NCBI GenBank assembly: GCA_910587095.1 | Contig: CAJUMJ010000046.1 | Location: 1-64,000 of the forward strand | DNA from: an uncultured Lachnospiraceae bacterium | Lineage (GTDB): Bacteria > Bacillota > Clostridia > Lachnospirales > Lachnospiraceae | DNA: 64,000 nt | Direction of reading: 5' to 3' | Shown here: one piece after another, positions 16,249-24,448 of the stretch | Numbering within the stretch: position 1 is the first letter of the stretch | How the letters are laid out: each line of letters starts with the position of its first letter | Translations under genes and position numbers: made by a program | The notes under the pieces: model-generated | The model's input: the letters and a program-made list of their open reading frames with translations, nothing else | Databases searched by the model: none | What the model was told of the DNA's origin: nothing

Positions 16249-17739
16249 ATGAAGATTGAAATGAAAGGGATCAATAAGGCGTTCGGCGGAAACCCTGTCC
16301 TGCAAAACGCCGGTTTTGTCCTCGCAGACGGTGAAATACACGCGTTGATGGGAGAAAACGGCGCAGGTAAATCAACGCTGATGAAAATTCTCACCGGCGT
16401 ATACACAAGAGATGCCGGCACAGTGACCGTCAACGGAAAAGAAGTTGTATACAACAACGCACAGGAAGCGGAAAAAGAAGGGATTGTATTCATTCATCAG
16501 GAACTCAATGTTTTATTTGACCTGACGGTAGAAGAAAACATGTTCCTTGGAAAAGAAATTCACAACCGCTTCGGTGTATGCAACAAAAAAGCAATGCAAA
16601 AAGAGGTACGTCGGATTCTGGATGTATTGGGAGTTAATATAAAACCGGAAGCAAAAATGGATACCCTGTCAGTAGGACAACAGCAAATGATCGAAATTGC
16701 AAAAGCACTGATGGTAGACGCAAAAGTTATCATCATGGATGAACCTACTGCAGCTTTGAGCCAGAGCGAAACCGTTACACTATTTAAAGTTGTCCGCTCC
16801 CTAAAGCAAAAAGGCGTATCTATCGTCTATATCTCCCACCGCATGGAAGAAATATTTGAATTATGCGATCGTATTACAATTCTTCGGGACGGAGAATATG
16901 TAGGAACCAAAAATATCCCGGAAACCAATATGGACGAAATCGTAAAAATGATGATCGGGCGGGAAATCGGCGAACGATACCCGGAACGCAATACCAAACT
17001 TGGCGACGTTGTCTTCGAAGTGAAAAATTTGAATTGTCCAGGAACTTTCAAAAATGTCAATTTCAATGTCCGGGCCGGAGAAGTACTTGGTGTTGCAGGA
17101 TTGATGGGCGCAGGACGAACAGAAATCATGCAGTCCATTTTTGGAAATATGCCTCATGTTACCGGACAGATTTTTATGAACGGTCAGGAAATCCAAAACA
17201 AAAATCCATGGGACGCGATGGATAACGGTATCGGTTTTATTACGGAAGATAGAAAAATAGAAGGATTAATGCTCGAAAAAAGCATTATGGAAAATATTTC
17301 TATCGCCAATCTTGGTCGTATCTCCCAAAAGGGAGTACTCAACAAGAAGCGGGAACAGGAAATGACACAGCAGGGCATTGAAGATCTACATATCAAATGT
17401 ACCGGAGCTCAACACGCCTGTGGAAATCTAAGCGGCGGTAACCAACAGAAAGTAGTTTTCGCAAAATGGATTTTTACCGAACCGAAATTATTAATCCTTG
17501 ACGAACCGACAAGAGGCGTGGATATTGGAGCAAAAAAAGAGATTTATTCTATCATCAATAAACTTGCGGATAAAGGAGTCGCCATCATTATGGTATCTTC
17601 GGAACTGCCGGAAATTTTGGGAATGTCCGATCGAATAATGGTAGTTCATGAGGGAAAAATCGGAGGCTTTATCGACAAAAACGAAGCAAACCAGGAAAAT
17701 ATCATGATTCTTGCGACAGGAGGCGAATTAAATGGATAA
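16249..17739 (+). CDS. rbsA: ribose ABC transporter ATP-binding protein
   Basis: Energises ribose import. It has 496 residues with two ABC domains. The N-terminal one has Walker A GENGAGKST, signature LSVGQQQM and Walker B VIIMDEPTAA. The C-terminal one has a degenerate Walker A (GLMGAGRTE), signature LSGGNQQK and LLILDEPTRG, as usual for sugar importers of this class. It starts 17 bases after rbsD, and its end overlaps the rbsC start by 8 bases. Confidence 0.95.
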   Translation: MKIEMKGINKAFGGNPVLQNAGFVLADGEIHALMGENGAGKSTLMKILTGVYTRDAGTVTVNGKEVVYNNAQEAEKEGIVFIHQELNVLFDLTVEENMFLGKEIHNRFGVCNKKAMQKEVRRILDVLGVNIKPEAKMDTLSVGQQQMIEIAKALMVDAKVIIMDEPTAALSQSETVTLFKVVRSLKQKGVSIVYISHRMEEIFELCDRITILRDGEYVGTKNIPETNMDEIVKMMIGREIGERYPERNTKLGDVVFEVKNLNCPGTFKNVNFNVRAGEVLGVAGLMGAGRTEIMQSIFGNMPHVTGQIFMNGQEIQNKNPWDAMDNGIGFITEDRKIEGLMLEKSIMENISIANLGRISQKGVLNKKREQEMTQQGIEDLHIKCTGAQHACGNLSGGNQQKVVFAKWIFTEPKLLILDEPTRGVDIGAKKEIYSIINKLADKGVAIIMVSSELPEILGMSDRIMVVHEGKIGGFIDKNEANQENIMILATGGELNG

Positions 17740-18667
17740 TAAAAAATTAATGAGCAAAATGCAGGATATGGGTGCATTGATCGCACTGGTTCTGCTCGTA
17801 ATCGTAATCAGTATTATCAGTCCTGAATTTAGGACAATAGACAATTTTCTTTCTCTGATGAGACAGTCTTCCATCAACGGCTTTATCGCATTCGGTATGA
17901 CATGCGTTATTCTGACAGATGCCATCGATCTTTCTGTCGGTTCGGTACTGGCATTGTCTACCGCATTATGCGCCGCTTTTATCAAAGGAGGAATGCCTGT
18001 CGGTATTGCCATACTGTTATCGTTAATCATCGGAACGGTTTTAGGATCTGTCAGCGGTATACTTGTAACAAAAGGACGTCTCCAGCCCTTCATCGCTACC
18101 TTGATTACTATGACAGTTTATCGCGGCCTGACACAGATATTCATGAACGGTAAACCCATCTCAGGTTTAGGCGACAGTCTCTTATTAAAGTTTATAGGAA
18201 GAGGTTCCGTATTTGGTATTCCGGTTCCTGTCATCCTATTTGTATTAATTTTTATACTGTTCACATTCGTACTGGAAAAGACCACTTTTGGACGCAGAAT
18301 CTATTCTACAGGAAGTAATGCCGTATCCGCCAAGCTTGCTGGCGTAAACATTGGCAGAACAAAATTGGCTGCATACGCTATTTCCGGATGTATGGCAGCA
18401 CTGTCCGGACTGATTCTGTTATCAAGGCTCTCATCAGCACAGCCCACTTTGGGAGACGGATTTGAACTGGATGCTATCGCTTCAGTAGCACTTGGCGGCA
18501 CCAGTATGAGCGGCGGACGCGGACGTATATGGGGTACATTTGTAGGCGTTTTGATTATCGCCGTATTAAACAATGGTCTTAACATACTTGGCGTATCTTC
18601 CTATTATCAGTCCGTTGTAAAAGGAATTGTTATCCTCGTTGCAGTTTTATCTGACAGAAAGCGTTGA
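17732..18667 (+). CDS. rbsC: ribose ABC transporter permease
   Basis: Membrane channel of the ribose importer. It has 311 residues with about 8-10 hydrophobic helices and family blocks RQSSINGFIAFGMTCVILT, DLSVGSVLAL and the C-terminal ASVALGGTSMSGGRG...GVLIIAVLNNGLNILGV. The ATG start lies inside the end of rbsA, and AGGAGG precedes it, suggesting translational coupling. Confidence 0.94.
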   Translation: MDNKKLMSKMQDMGALIALVLLVIVISIISPEFRTIDNFLSLMRQSSINGFIAFGMTCVILTDAIDLSVGSVLALSTALCAAFIKGGMPVGIAILLSLIIGTVLGSVSGILVTKGRLQPFIATLITMTVYRGLTQIFMNGKPISGLGDSLLLKFIGRGSVFGIPVPVILFVLIFILFTFVLEKTTFGRRIYSTGSNAVSAKLAGVNIGRTKLAAYAISGCMAALSGLILLSRLSSAQPTLGDGFELDAIASVALGGTSMSGGRGRIWGTFVGVLIIAVLNNGLNILGVSSYYQSVVKGIVILVAVLSDRKR

Positions 18668-18722
18668 CAACAATCGTAAAATGTTACCAGAAAAAAAGAC
18701 AAAAAAGAAAGGAATATTATCT

Positions 18723-19673
18723 ATGAAAAAAATAATCGCAATATTATTGAGTACCGTTCTTACCATGTCCATTATGGGATGCAGCGCCGTTTCCATCGAC
18801 GGAAGTTCACCGGCCTCTTCCGATTCTGCAAAAAGTGAAAGCACAGACAGCAATGAAGGAGGGAGCATAGGTTTGTCCATTTCAACGATGAACAATCCGT
18901 TCTTTGTTACACTCTCAGAGGGAGCTGACGAAAAGGCGAAAGAACTTGGCATGAATCTGATCACAGTTGACGCCGGCGACGATTCCGCAAAACAGGCCAG
19001 CGACATTGAGGATCTGGTTTCCAAAGGAATCAAAGTTCTGATTGTAAATCCGGTAGATTCCGACGCAGTTGCCCCTGCCGTTGAGACTGCTATCAGCAAG
19101 GGAATCAAAGTCGTTTCCGTAGACCGTGTCGTAAATGGCGTCGAGGTAGACTGTGCAATCGCTTCCGATAATGTAGCAGGAGCCAGTATTGCCGCGGAAT
19201 ATCTTGTAGAACTTGCCGGAGAAGGCGCAAAATGTGTAGAACTTGAAGGTGTAAACGGTGCAAGCGCAACAATCGACCGTGGCGCAGGCTTCCATCAGGT
19301 TGCGGACGATAAACTGGATGTGGCAGCCAGCCAGACTGCAAACTTTAACCGTGCGGAAGGTATGTCCGTTATGGAAAACCTGCTGCAGGCGCATCCTGAC
19401 GTAAAATGTGTATTTGCTCACAACGATGAGATGGCTCTCGGCGCAGTGGAAGCAATCGGCAACAAAGATATCATCATTGCCGGATTTGACGCGACCGACG
19501 ATGCAATCAATTCCATCAAAGAAGGCCGTATGGCAGCCACCGTCGCACAAAAACCTGATCTTATGGGTGCGACTGCCGTAGAAACCGCAAAGAAATTAAT
19601 GGCAGGAGAATCCGTTGAAAAAGTAATCGCTGTTGAAGTAAAACTGGTCACAAAGGATAATGTAAACGAATAA
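18723..19673 (+). CDS. rbsB: ribose ABC transporter substrate-binding lipoprotein
   Basis: Captures ribose outside the membrane and delivers it to RbsC. It has 316 residues. A lipoprotein signal (MKKIIAILLSTVLTMSIMGC) has Cys at residue 20, then a Ser/Glu-rich linker, then the periplasmic-binding-protein fold (ISTMNNPFFVTLSEGADEKA; VNPVDSDAVAPAVE; DRGAGFH; FAHNDEMALGA). The start is ATG 18723 with AAAGGAA upstream. It ends the operon; a strong terminator follows 25 bases later. Confidence 0.94.
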   Translation: MKKIIAILLSTVLTMSIMGCSAVSIDGSSPASSDSAKSESTDSNEGGSIGLSISTMNNPFFVTLSEGADEKAKELGMNLITVDAGDDSAKQASDIEDLVSKGIKVLIVNPVDSDAVAPAVETAISKGIKVVSVDRVVNGVEVDCAIASDNVAGASIAAEYLVELAGEGAKCVELEGVNGASATIDRGAGFHQVADDKLDVAASQTANFNRAEGMSVMENLLQAHPDVKCVFAHNDEMALGAVEAIGNKDIIIAGFDATDDAINSIKEGRMAATVAQKPDLMGATAVETAKKLMAGESVEKVIAVEVKLVTKDNVNE

Positions 19674-19698
19674 GAGACATATTTAATATGTAACTTAT

Positions 19699-19740
19699 AA
19701 AAGCCCTCCGCCAGGTAGCCTTACCAGACGGAGGGCTTTT
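19699..19740 (+). terminator. rho-independent terminator after rbsB
   Basis: AAAAGCCCTCCG pairs with CGGAGGGCTTTT around a 16-base loop. The symmetric A and T runs would allow termination in both directions. It separates rbsB from rbsR. Confidence 0.92.
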
Positions 19741-19770
19741 GAACACTCCGGCACACGTTTTATATAATAA

Positions 19771-19799
19771 TTGACAGCATTTTGTCTGCTATGTATAAT
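19771..19799 (+). promoter_or_regulatory. consensus sigma-A promoter of rbsR
   Basis: TTGACA (19771-19776), exactly 17 bases, then TATAAT (19794-19799): both boxes match the consensus. The predicted leader to the rbsR start is about 190 bases and is almost filled by a hairpin repeat. Confidence 0.8.
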
Positions 19800-19809
19800 A
19801 TACATATTT

Positions 19810-19974
19810 CATGTACTCTCGGAATCTCTTTCGCACCTGCCTTTGTGGCAGATTTTCTGCCATATGCACATAAATTTAATCAACGTACGTTCCACGTACG
19901 CCTCATAAATTTATGCACATCTGACAAAAAATCATCTCACAAAACCAGGCACAAAGAGACTCCGAGAGTACATG
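19810..19974 (+). repeat. nested hairpin repeat in the rbsR leader
   Basis: The outer arms are CATGTACTCTCGGAATCTCTT and its near reverse complement AAGAGACTCCGAGAGTACATG. The inside holds a second inverted pair (CATAAATTTA/TAAATTTATG) and CGTACG pairs. A 66-bp version without the inner insert lies at 41161-41226. Both copies sit just upstream of a gene's ribosome site. Confidence 0.8.
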
Positions 19975-19996
19975 TTTCTTGAATGGAGGAATATAT

Positions 19997-20977
19997 ATGG
20001 CAACAATTCGAGAAGTTTCACGGTTAGCAGGCGTTTCCCCGTCTACAGTTTCCCGCGTAATAAACGGAACCGCAAATGTAGACATAGAAAAAAGAGAACG
20101 GGTTTTAGAAGCAATTAACCAGACCAATTTTCAACCCAATGAACTGGCACGCGCTCTTTATAAAAAATCATCTAAAATTATCGGACTAATTGTTCCCAAT
20201 ATTGAAAACCCATTTTTCAGCGAACTTGCGAGAACTATTGAAGAAGCCGCTTTCGGTTATGGTTTTCGATTATTACTATGCAATTCCAATAATGATACAG
20301 AAAAAGAACGCATCAATATAAATATGCTCGATCAGATGAAAGCTGACGGCGTTATTTTGATCACCAACAGCGGGGAAACAGGAAAAATGATTGCCAACTG
20401 TACCTTACCTGTGGTGATAGTGGACCGTCACGTACCAGATACCGGTGAAATTGCATTTATTGAATCAGACAATTATAACGGCGGACGTATGGCAACACAA
20501 TGTCTGGTCGACTGCGGATGCAAAAAAATTGTATGTATGAGAGGGCCTCAGAAATTTACAAGCGGTTTTCTGCGTTTTAAAGGATATCAGGATGTATGTC
20601 AGGAAAACGGCATAGAAGAACGATTCATTGATTGTAAATACAGTTTTGAGTCCGGTAAAAAAGCTGCTTTAAAAATGATCGAAACATTCCCCGACACAGA
20701 AGGAATATTTGCCGCGAATGATATGGTTGCATTGTCGGCCTATAAAATACTTCGCAATTACGGGATCCGTGTTCCTGAAAATATCCAAATCGTAGGATTT
20801 GACGATATCGGATTCAGCAGTTTATTCTCTCCTGAAATTACGACAATTCATCAGCCAATACAAAAAATGGGGCAAAGGGCGGTAGATATCATCTACCAAT
20901 ACAGTAACGGACAACCCTTTGAAAAGGAAAGTATATTTGAAGTGCAGCTTATAAAACGTGAGACAACCTGTATATAA
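19997..20977 (+). CDS. rbsR: LacI-family transcriptional repressor, probably RbsR
   Basis: A protein of 326 residues. The N-terminal LacI helix-turn-helix (TIREVSRLAGVSPSTVSRVIN) and hinge helix region (FQPNELARAL) are followed by a sugar-binding-protein-like effector domain (PNIENPFFSELARTIEEAA; FAANDMVALSAYK; GFDDIGFSS). By position it senses ribose and controls the rbs promoter operator at 14468. The start is ATG 19997 with GGAGGA upstream. It has its own promoter and is separated from rbsB by a terminator. Confidence 0.85.
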   Translation: MATIREVSRLAGVSPSTVSRVINGTANVDIEKRERVLEAINQTNFQPNELARALYKKSSKIIGLIVPNIENPFFSELARTIEEAAFGYGFRLLLCNSNNDTEKERININMLDQMKADGVILITNSGETGKMIANCTLPVVIVDRHVPDTGEIAFIESDNYNGGRMATQCLVDCGCKKIVCMRGPQKFTSGFLRFKGYQDVCQENGIEERFIDCKYSFESGKKAALKMIETFPDTEGIFAANDMVALSAYKILRNYGIRVPENIQIVGFDDIGFSSLFSPEITTIHQPIQKMGQRAVDIIYQYSNGQPFEKESIFEVQLIKRETTCI

Positions 20978-20996
20978 AAATATCATCCCATATTAA

Positions 20997-21091
20997 TAAT
21001 CGAGCAGGGAAACGTCCCTCTCCACTACTCGCCTCGCCGGGCGCGTGCAGCTTTCGCTGCTAATTTCCTTACGCGCCCCTGCGCATAAAAA
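20997..21091 (+). ncRNA. structured 3'-UTR repeat element, copy A (candidate RNA motif)
   Basis: 95 bases starting TAATCGAGCAGGGAAA and ending CTGCGCATAAAAA, 19 bases after the rbsR stop and directly before the terminator. Hairpin 1 is CGAG...CTCG with AGGGA/TCCCT inside. Hairpin 2 is GGGCGCGT/ACGCGCCC with an inner GCAGC/GCTGC and an asymmetric TTCCT strand. A 96-base copy on the minus strand at 40268-40363 has the same ends and layout but different stem bases. Confidence 0.6.
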
Positions 21092-21124
21092 AACCGGCAG
21101 CTTATATACCTGCCGGTTTTTTAT
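21087..21124. terminator. bidirectional terminator between rbsR and jag
   Basis: AAAAAAACCGGCAG pairs with CTGCCGGTTTTTT around TTATATAC. Runs on both sides serve rbsR (plus) and jag (minus). Confidence 0.92.
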
Positions 21125-21144
21125 TGAGATTACACTTTATACTC

Positions 21145-21822
21145 TTATTCTTCTTCTTTGCTTTCGTAATATTTTTTAAATCTTCTATCACTCTTCTCAT
21201 ATTTCTTCAAAACCACAACTACATGCCTGAAAGGCTCGTCGCCTTCACTGTAAGTCGTCACATATCTGTCATTCTGAAGAGCAGAATGAATAATTCTTCT
21301 CTCATAAGGATTCATAGGCTCAAGCGAAACAGGCCGTTTACTTCTCTTCACCTTATAAGAAATATTCTTAGCAAGATTTTCCAAAGTTTCTTTTCTTCTC
21401 TTCCGGTAGTTTTCCGTATCGACCTTAACTCTGATATAATTGTCCATATCCTTATTCACTACAAGCGACACAAGATACTGTAAAGAATCAAGAGTTTGTC
21501 CTCTTTTTCCTATCAGAATACCCATCTCATCCCCGGAAAGATCTATGTTCATGGCAGCTTCTTCTTCATTATACTTTATATCTATCACAACAGTGAGATT
21601 CATAGCTGCAAATACATCCTTCAGAAAATCCCTTGCCTTATCCTCCACGGACAATTTAACCCTTACCCTGATAACCGCAGGTCTTCCTCCAATACCAAAT
21701 AATCCGGTCTTTCCTTCATCTTTCACTTCATATTCCAATTTATCACTGGTTACGGTAAATTTCTGACATGCTTCCGTGATCGCATCATCAACTGTTTTTG
21801 CGGATACCTCAATAAAATCCAT
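21145..21822 (-). CDS. jag: KhpB/Jag RNA-binding protein
   Basis: An RNA-binding protein acting with KhpA in cell-envelope and division control in Firmicutes. It has 225 residues: an N-terminal Jag domain (FIEVSAKTVDDAITEAC), a KH domain with the GILIGKRGQTLDSLQYLV loop, and a C-terminal R3H domain (PMNPYERRIIHSALQND). It follows yidC by 17 bases in the rpmH-rnpA-yidD-yidC-jag operon. The next conserved gene, mnmE, lies 6.9 kb away because of the ribose insertion. Confidence 0.93.
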   Translation of the reverse strand: MDFIEVSAKTVDDAITEACQKFTVTSDKLEYEVKDEGKTGLFGIGGRPAVIRVRVKLSVEDKARDFLKDVFAAMNLTVVIDIKYNEEEAAMNIDLSGDEMGILIGKRGQTLDSLQYLVSLVVNKDMDNYIRVKVDTENYRKRRKETLENLAKNISYKVKRSKRPVSLEPMNPYERRIIHSALQNDRYVTTYSEGDEPFRHVVVVLKKYEKSDRRFKKYYESKEEE

Positions 21823-21839
21823 TACCTCAACCTCCCTGC

Positions 21840-23141
21840 CTATTTGTTATTTTTCTCATTATAATCCCGCACCATATTAGCCTTTGACATCATACTGCCG
21901 GGCTTTGCGTTTTTTCTATAATACTCGGTGGATTTTCTGACAAGTTCATCCTTCTCTTCCTGCGACATGGCAGATATGGAAGCTTTCGACGCCATACCAA
22001 CCTTTTTTGTATTCATATTCGCGTAAGCTGCCATCTGCTCGGCCTTGGCTCCGGCTTTTTCCATTTTTTTCTTAGCCTTGCCTTCGTTTTTCCTGATGAT
22101 TTCGTCAAGATCCATCTTGTCAATATGCTTGTTAATCAAAACCTGCTGTATACTTCTTACCACCGCACCGGCTACCCAGTAAAGTCCCATACCTGCGGGA
22201 AGCGTATAGCAGAAAACCGCTGACATAATCGGCATGATCATATTCATGGTTTTCATAGACTGCATCATGGTATTTTGCTGTTCGTTTTCCGAGCGTGTAT
22301 CCTGCTGCGGCATAAGCTTTACATTGATCCACTGTGTGGCCGCCGCAAGCACGGGAATAGCAAAAGCGGCAATCATCATTGCTACGGATCCCGCCGCCCT
22401 CGCCTCACCGAAAGTAAAAGCAGGGGAATTTGACATGCTTAAACCTAAAAAATTATTGTACTGTTCAAGCAAGGACGTTGTCTGGTCAATATCCGCGGAA
22501 AGGGAAGAAAAATTTTCCTTCAAGCTCAGCCACTCCGCGCTGGAAGCTTTATTCAATACATCTACAAAAGTATTCTGCACATAGGAAGTTACGCCGCCAA
22601 CAAAATTTTCGTTTTCAAACTGCTTTGCATACATATTGGCACTGGAAAAACCTCTGATAAACTCCGTACTCCCCTGTTGCGCGATCAACTTATCCACCAA
22701 AGGGAAAAAAGCGTCTTTCACTTTTCCTACATAAGCGGGAATGTTCCCGATCACACGGTAAAGAGCAAGCAAAATAGGCATCTGAATCAAAAGCTGCACA
22801 CAACTGCCTGAAGGAGAAACACCATACTTCGCGTAGACAGCCTGTGTTTCCATGTTCATGGCCATCATGGAATCATTGTCTTTTTTGTTCTTATACTTTT
22901 TCTGAATCTCCTGAAGCTCCGGATTCATTTTTACCTGTAACTTTGAAAACTTCTGCTGCTTGATGGTAAGAGGCATCAGCAAAAGGTAAATAACGATTGT
23001 AAATAAAATAATGGCAAGTCCAATATTGGGAATGCCGATTTTATCTATCGCAAAAAAGATGCCTTCCATAATATAACCCAATAACCTTGATACAGGGCCA
23101 AGAATTGCTCCCGTATCCTGGGTCAACAAAATATTAGACAA
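21840..23141 (-). CDS. yidC: membrane protein insertase YidC
   Basis: Inserts membrane proteins, alone or with Sec. It has 433 residues. Helices at about 12-60 (LLGYIMEGIFFAIDKIG; LAIILFTIVIYLLLMPLTIKQQ), the amphipathic KYKNKKDN hairpin, QLLIQMPILLALYRVI and later helices match the five-helix core. An enlarged extracellular loop of about 100 residues and a basic C-terminal tail lengthen it. There is no lipobox. Translation starts at TTG 23141 after AGGAGG. Confidence 0.95.
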   Translation of the reverse strand: MSNILLTQDTGAILGPVSRLLGYIMEGIFFAIDKIGIPNIGLAIILFTIVIYLLLMPLTIKQQKFSKLQVKMNPELQEIQKKYKNKKDNDSMMAMNMETQAVYAKYGVSPSGSCVQLLIQMPILLALYRVIGNIPAYVGKVKDAFFPLVDKLIAQQGSTEFIRGFSSANMYAKQFENENFVGGVTSYVQNTFVDVLNKASSAEWLSLKENFSSLSADIDQTTSLLEQYNNFLGLSMSNSPAFTFGEARAAGSVAMMIAAFAIPVLAAATQWINVKLMPQQDTRSENEQQNTMMQSMKTMNMIMPIMSAVFCYTLPAGMGLYWVAGAVVRSIQQVLINKHIDKMDLDEIIRKNEGKAKKKMEKAGAKAEQMAAYANMNTKKVGMASKASISAMSQEEKDELVRKSTEYYRKNAKPGSMMSKANMVRDYNEKNNK

Positions 23142-23165
23142 AATGTCTTACCTCCTTAAAAATTT

Positions 23166-23378
23166 CTATGGAACCGGATCATAACCACCCTTCGAAAAAG
23201 GATTACATCTGCATATTCTCCAAAAAGTAAGCAAGCCGCCCTTTAAAACACCGTACTTTTCAACGGCTTCCATCCCATATTCCGAACAGGTAGGTATATA
23301 AGGACATTTTGTGCTCTTCATAGGAGAAATATATTTTCTATAGATTTTTATAAAACAGATCATAACATTTTTCATCAT
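23166..23378 (-). CDS. yidD: membrane protein insertion efficiency factor YidD
   Basis: A small protein of 70 residues with the family signature YISPMKSTKCPYIPTCSEYG and CRCNPFSKGGYDPVP. It helps YidC-mediated insertion. Its start overlaps the rnpA stop by 4 bases, so translation is coupled. It is followed by yidC after 24 bases. Confidence 0.95.
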   Translation of the reverse strand: MMKNVMICFIKIYRKYISPMKSTKCPYIPTCSEYGMEAVEKYGVLKGGLLTFWRICRCNPFSKGGYDPVP

Positions 23379-23743
23379 AAATTCTGATTTTCCTCATCAT
23401 AAAAATGAATGTTAAGAATATGATGAAGCTTTGAAAGATGTAACAATGCGTCCTCGATCTCAAAAAAACCGACCAAAGCCGCACTTTTTCTCGCAACGAC
23501 TACTATATCTAAACCACTATTAAATATATTTTCATGTAGTCGGTAACTCTCTCTCACCAGTCTCGCAAATCGGTGTCTCACTACACTGTTACCGATTTTC
23601 CTGCTGGCGGATATTCCCAGTCTGTTTATATTTTTGTTGTTTTCCAATACATACATTACCAGATACTTATCCGCATAACTTTTTCCATTTTTATAAACAT
23701 TCCGGAAATCTGCATTCTTTTTCAGAGATTCAGAAAATATCAT
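23375..23743 (-). CDS. rnpA: ribonuclease P protein component
   Basis: Protein subunit of RNase P, which matures tRNA 5' ends. It has 122 residues. The family motif RLGISASRKIGNSVVRHRFARLVRESYR is split here only by normal variation, and the N-terminus SLKKNADFRNVYKNGKS is typical. It lies in the canonical rpmH-rnpA-yidD order and overlaps yidD. Confidence 0.95.
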   Translation of the reverse strand: MIFSESLKKNADFRNVYKNGKSYADKYLVMYVLENNKNINRLGISASRKIGNSVVRHRFARLVRESYRLHENIFNSGLDIVVVARKSAALVGFFEIEDALLHLSKLHHILNIHFYDEENQNL

Positions 23744-23813
23744 CCTTTTCTACCTCAAAAAGCAAGCTTTCACATTCTGCTTTTTATTCATTTTGCACTG
23801 CTCTGAGTAATTA

Positions 23814-23842
23814 GAAAAATAGGCCACATAAATGCGGCCTAT
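23814..23842 (-). terminator. terminator/attenuator overlapping the rpmH stop
   Basis: On the minus strand ATAGGCC...GGCCTAT forms a stem closed by CAT/ATG and is followed by TTTTTC. The stem begins within the rpmH stop codon. It would reduce read-through into rnpA, matching the higher need for L34. Confidence 0.75.
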
Positions 23843-23973
23843 GCTGATAATCTCTTTCTTCCTTTTGCGCGTCTTGCAGCTAAGACTTTTCTCCCACCCC
23901 TGGTACTCATTCTCTTTCTAAAACCGTGAACCTTAGCTCTATGCCTCTTTTTCGGCTGAAACGTCATTTTCAT
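23839..23973 (-). CDS. rpmH: 50S ribosomal protein L34
   Basis: A protein of 44 residues, almost all basic: MKMTFQPKKRHRAKVHGFRK at the start and KGRKRLSA at the end, the standard L34 sequence. The start is ATG 23973, 9 bases after AGGAGG. An overlapping ATG-GAA-TGA lies between the ribosome site and the start. It is the first gene of the leftward operon leaving oriC. Confidence 0.96.
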   Translation of the reverse strand: MKMTFQPKKRHRAKVHGFRKRMSTRGGRKVLAARRAKGRKRLSA

Positions 23974-24029
23974 TCCATTGCACCTCCTTTTCAGATCTTA
24001 CCGATTTTATAGGTAAACCATAATGTGAT

Positions 24030-24448
24030 CAAAATTTGGAAAACAACATGTTGATTATATATAATTAATAGGAAAACGTCAAGTAAATCCGCGGATATTT
24101 TTGACTTTTTTATTTTTTCCGCAACCTTCTTTTACAATGTGACTTTACATAACTAATCCACAAAATGTTCATAAGTATGTGGATAACTATGCAATTTAAT
24201 GTTTAAAAACTATTTTTAACCCTATTTTATCCGTGTGAAAATGTTTATAGCCTGTCTCATAATTATTCACATGTCATTTTTCTCATAGTAGAATATGTAA
24301 ACTTACTGTTTACTATCCACAATATCCACATTTTACGTGGATAACTTATCATTTGAATTTTTTTATTGTTTGTATTATTATATATGGTAGGGTAATTTTG
24401 ATGTATTGCTTTAATTATTAGTCGGAAGAGAACGAGGTTATAAACACT
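24030..24448. other. oriC, part upstream of dnaA
   Basis: An AT-rich gene-free region with DnaA boxes. TGTGGATAA at 24178-24186 is perfect. One-mismatch boxes are TAATCCACA 24154-24162, CTATCCACA 24313-24321, ATATCCACA 24322-24330 and CGTGGATAA 24336-24344. The AT-rich stretch 24352-24400 may be the unwinding element. Gene orientation reverses here. Confidence 0.85.
24353..24381 (+). promoter_or_regulatory. predicted dnaA promoter
   Basis: TTGAAT (24353-24358), a 17-base spacer, and TATTAT (24376-24381). It lies directly next to the DnaA box cluster, which suggests autoregulation by DnaA. Confidence 0.55.

Noticed and set aside
18915..19550. 211-codon open frame antisense to rbsB
   Set aside because: It is a shadow of the rbsB coding sequence, with improbable Cys- and Phe-rich protein.
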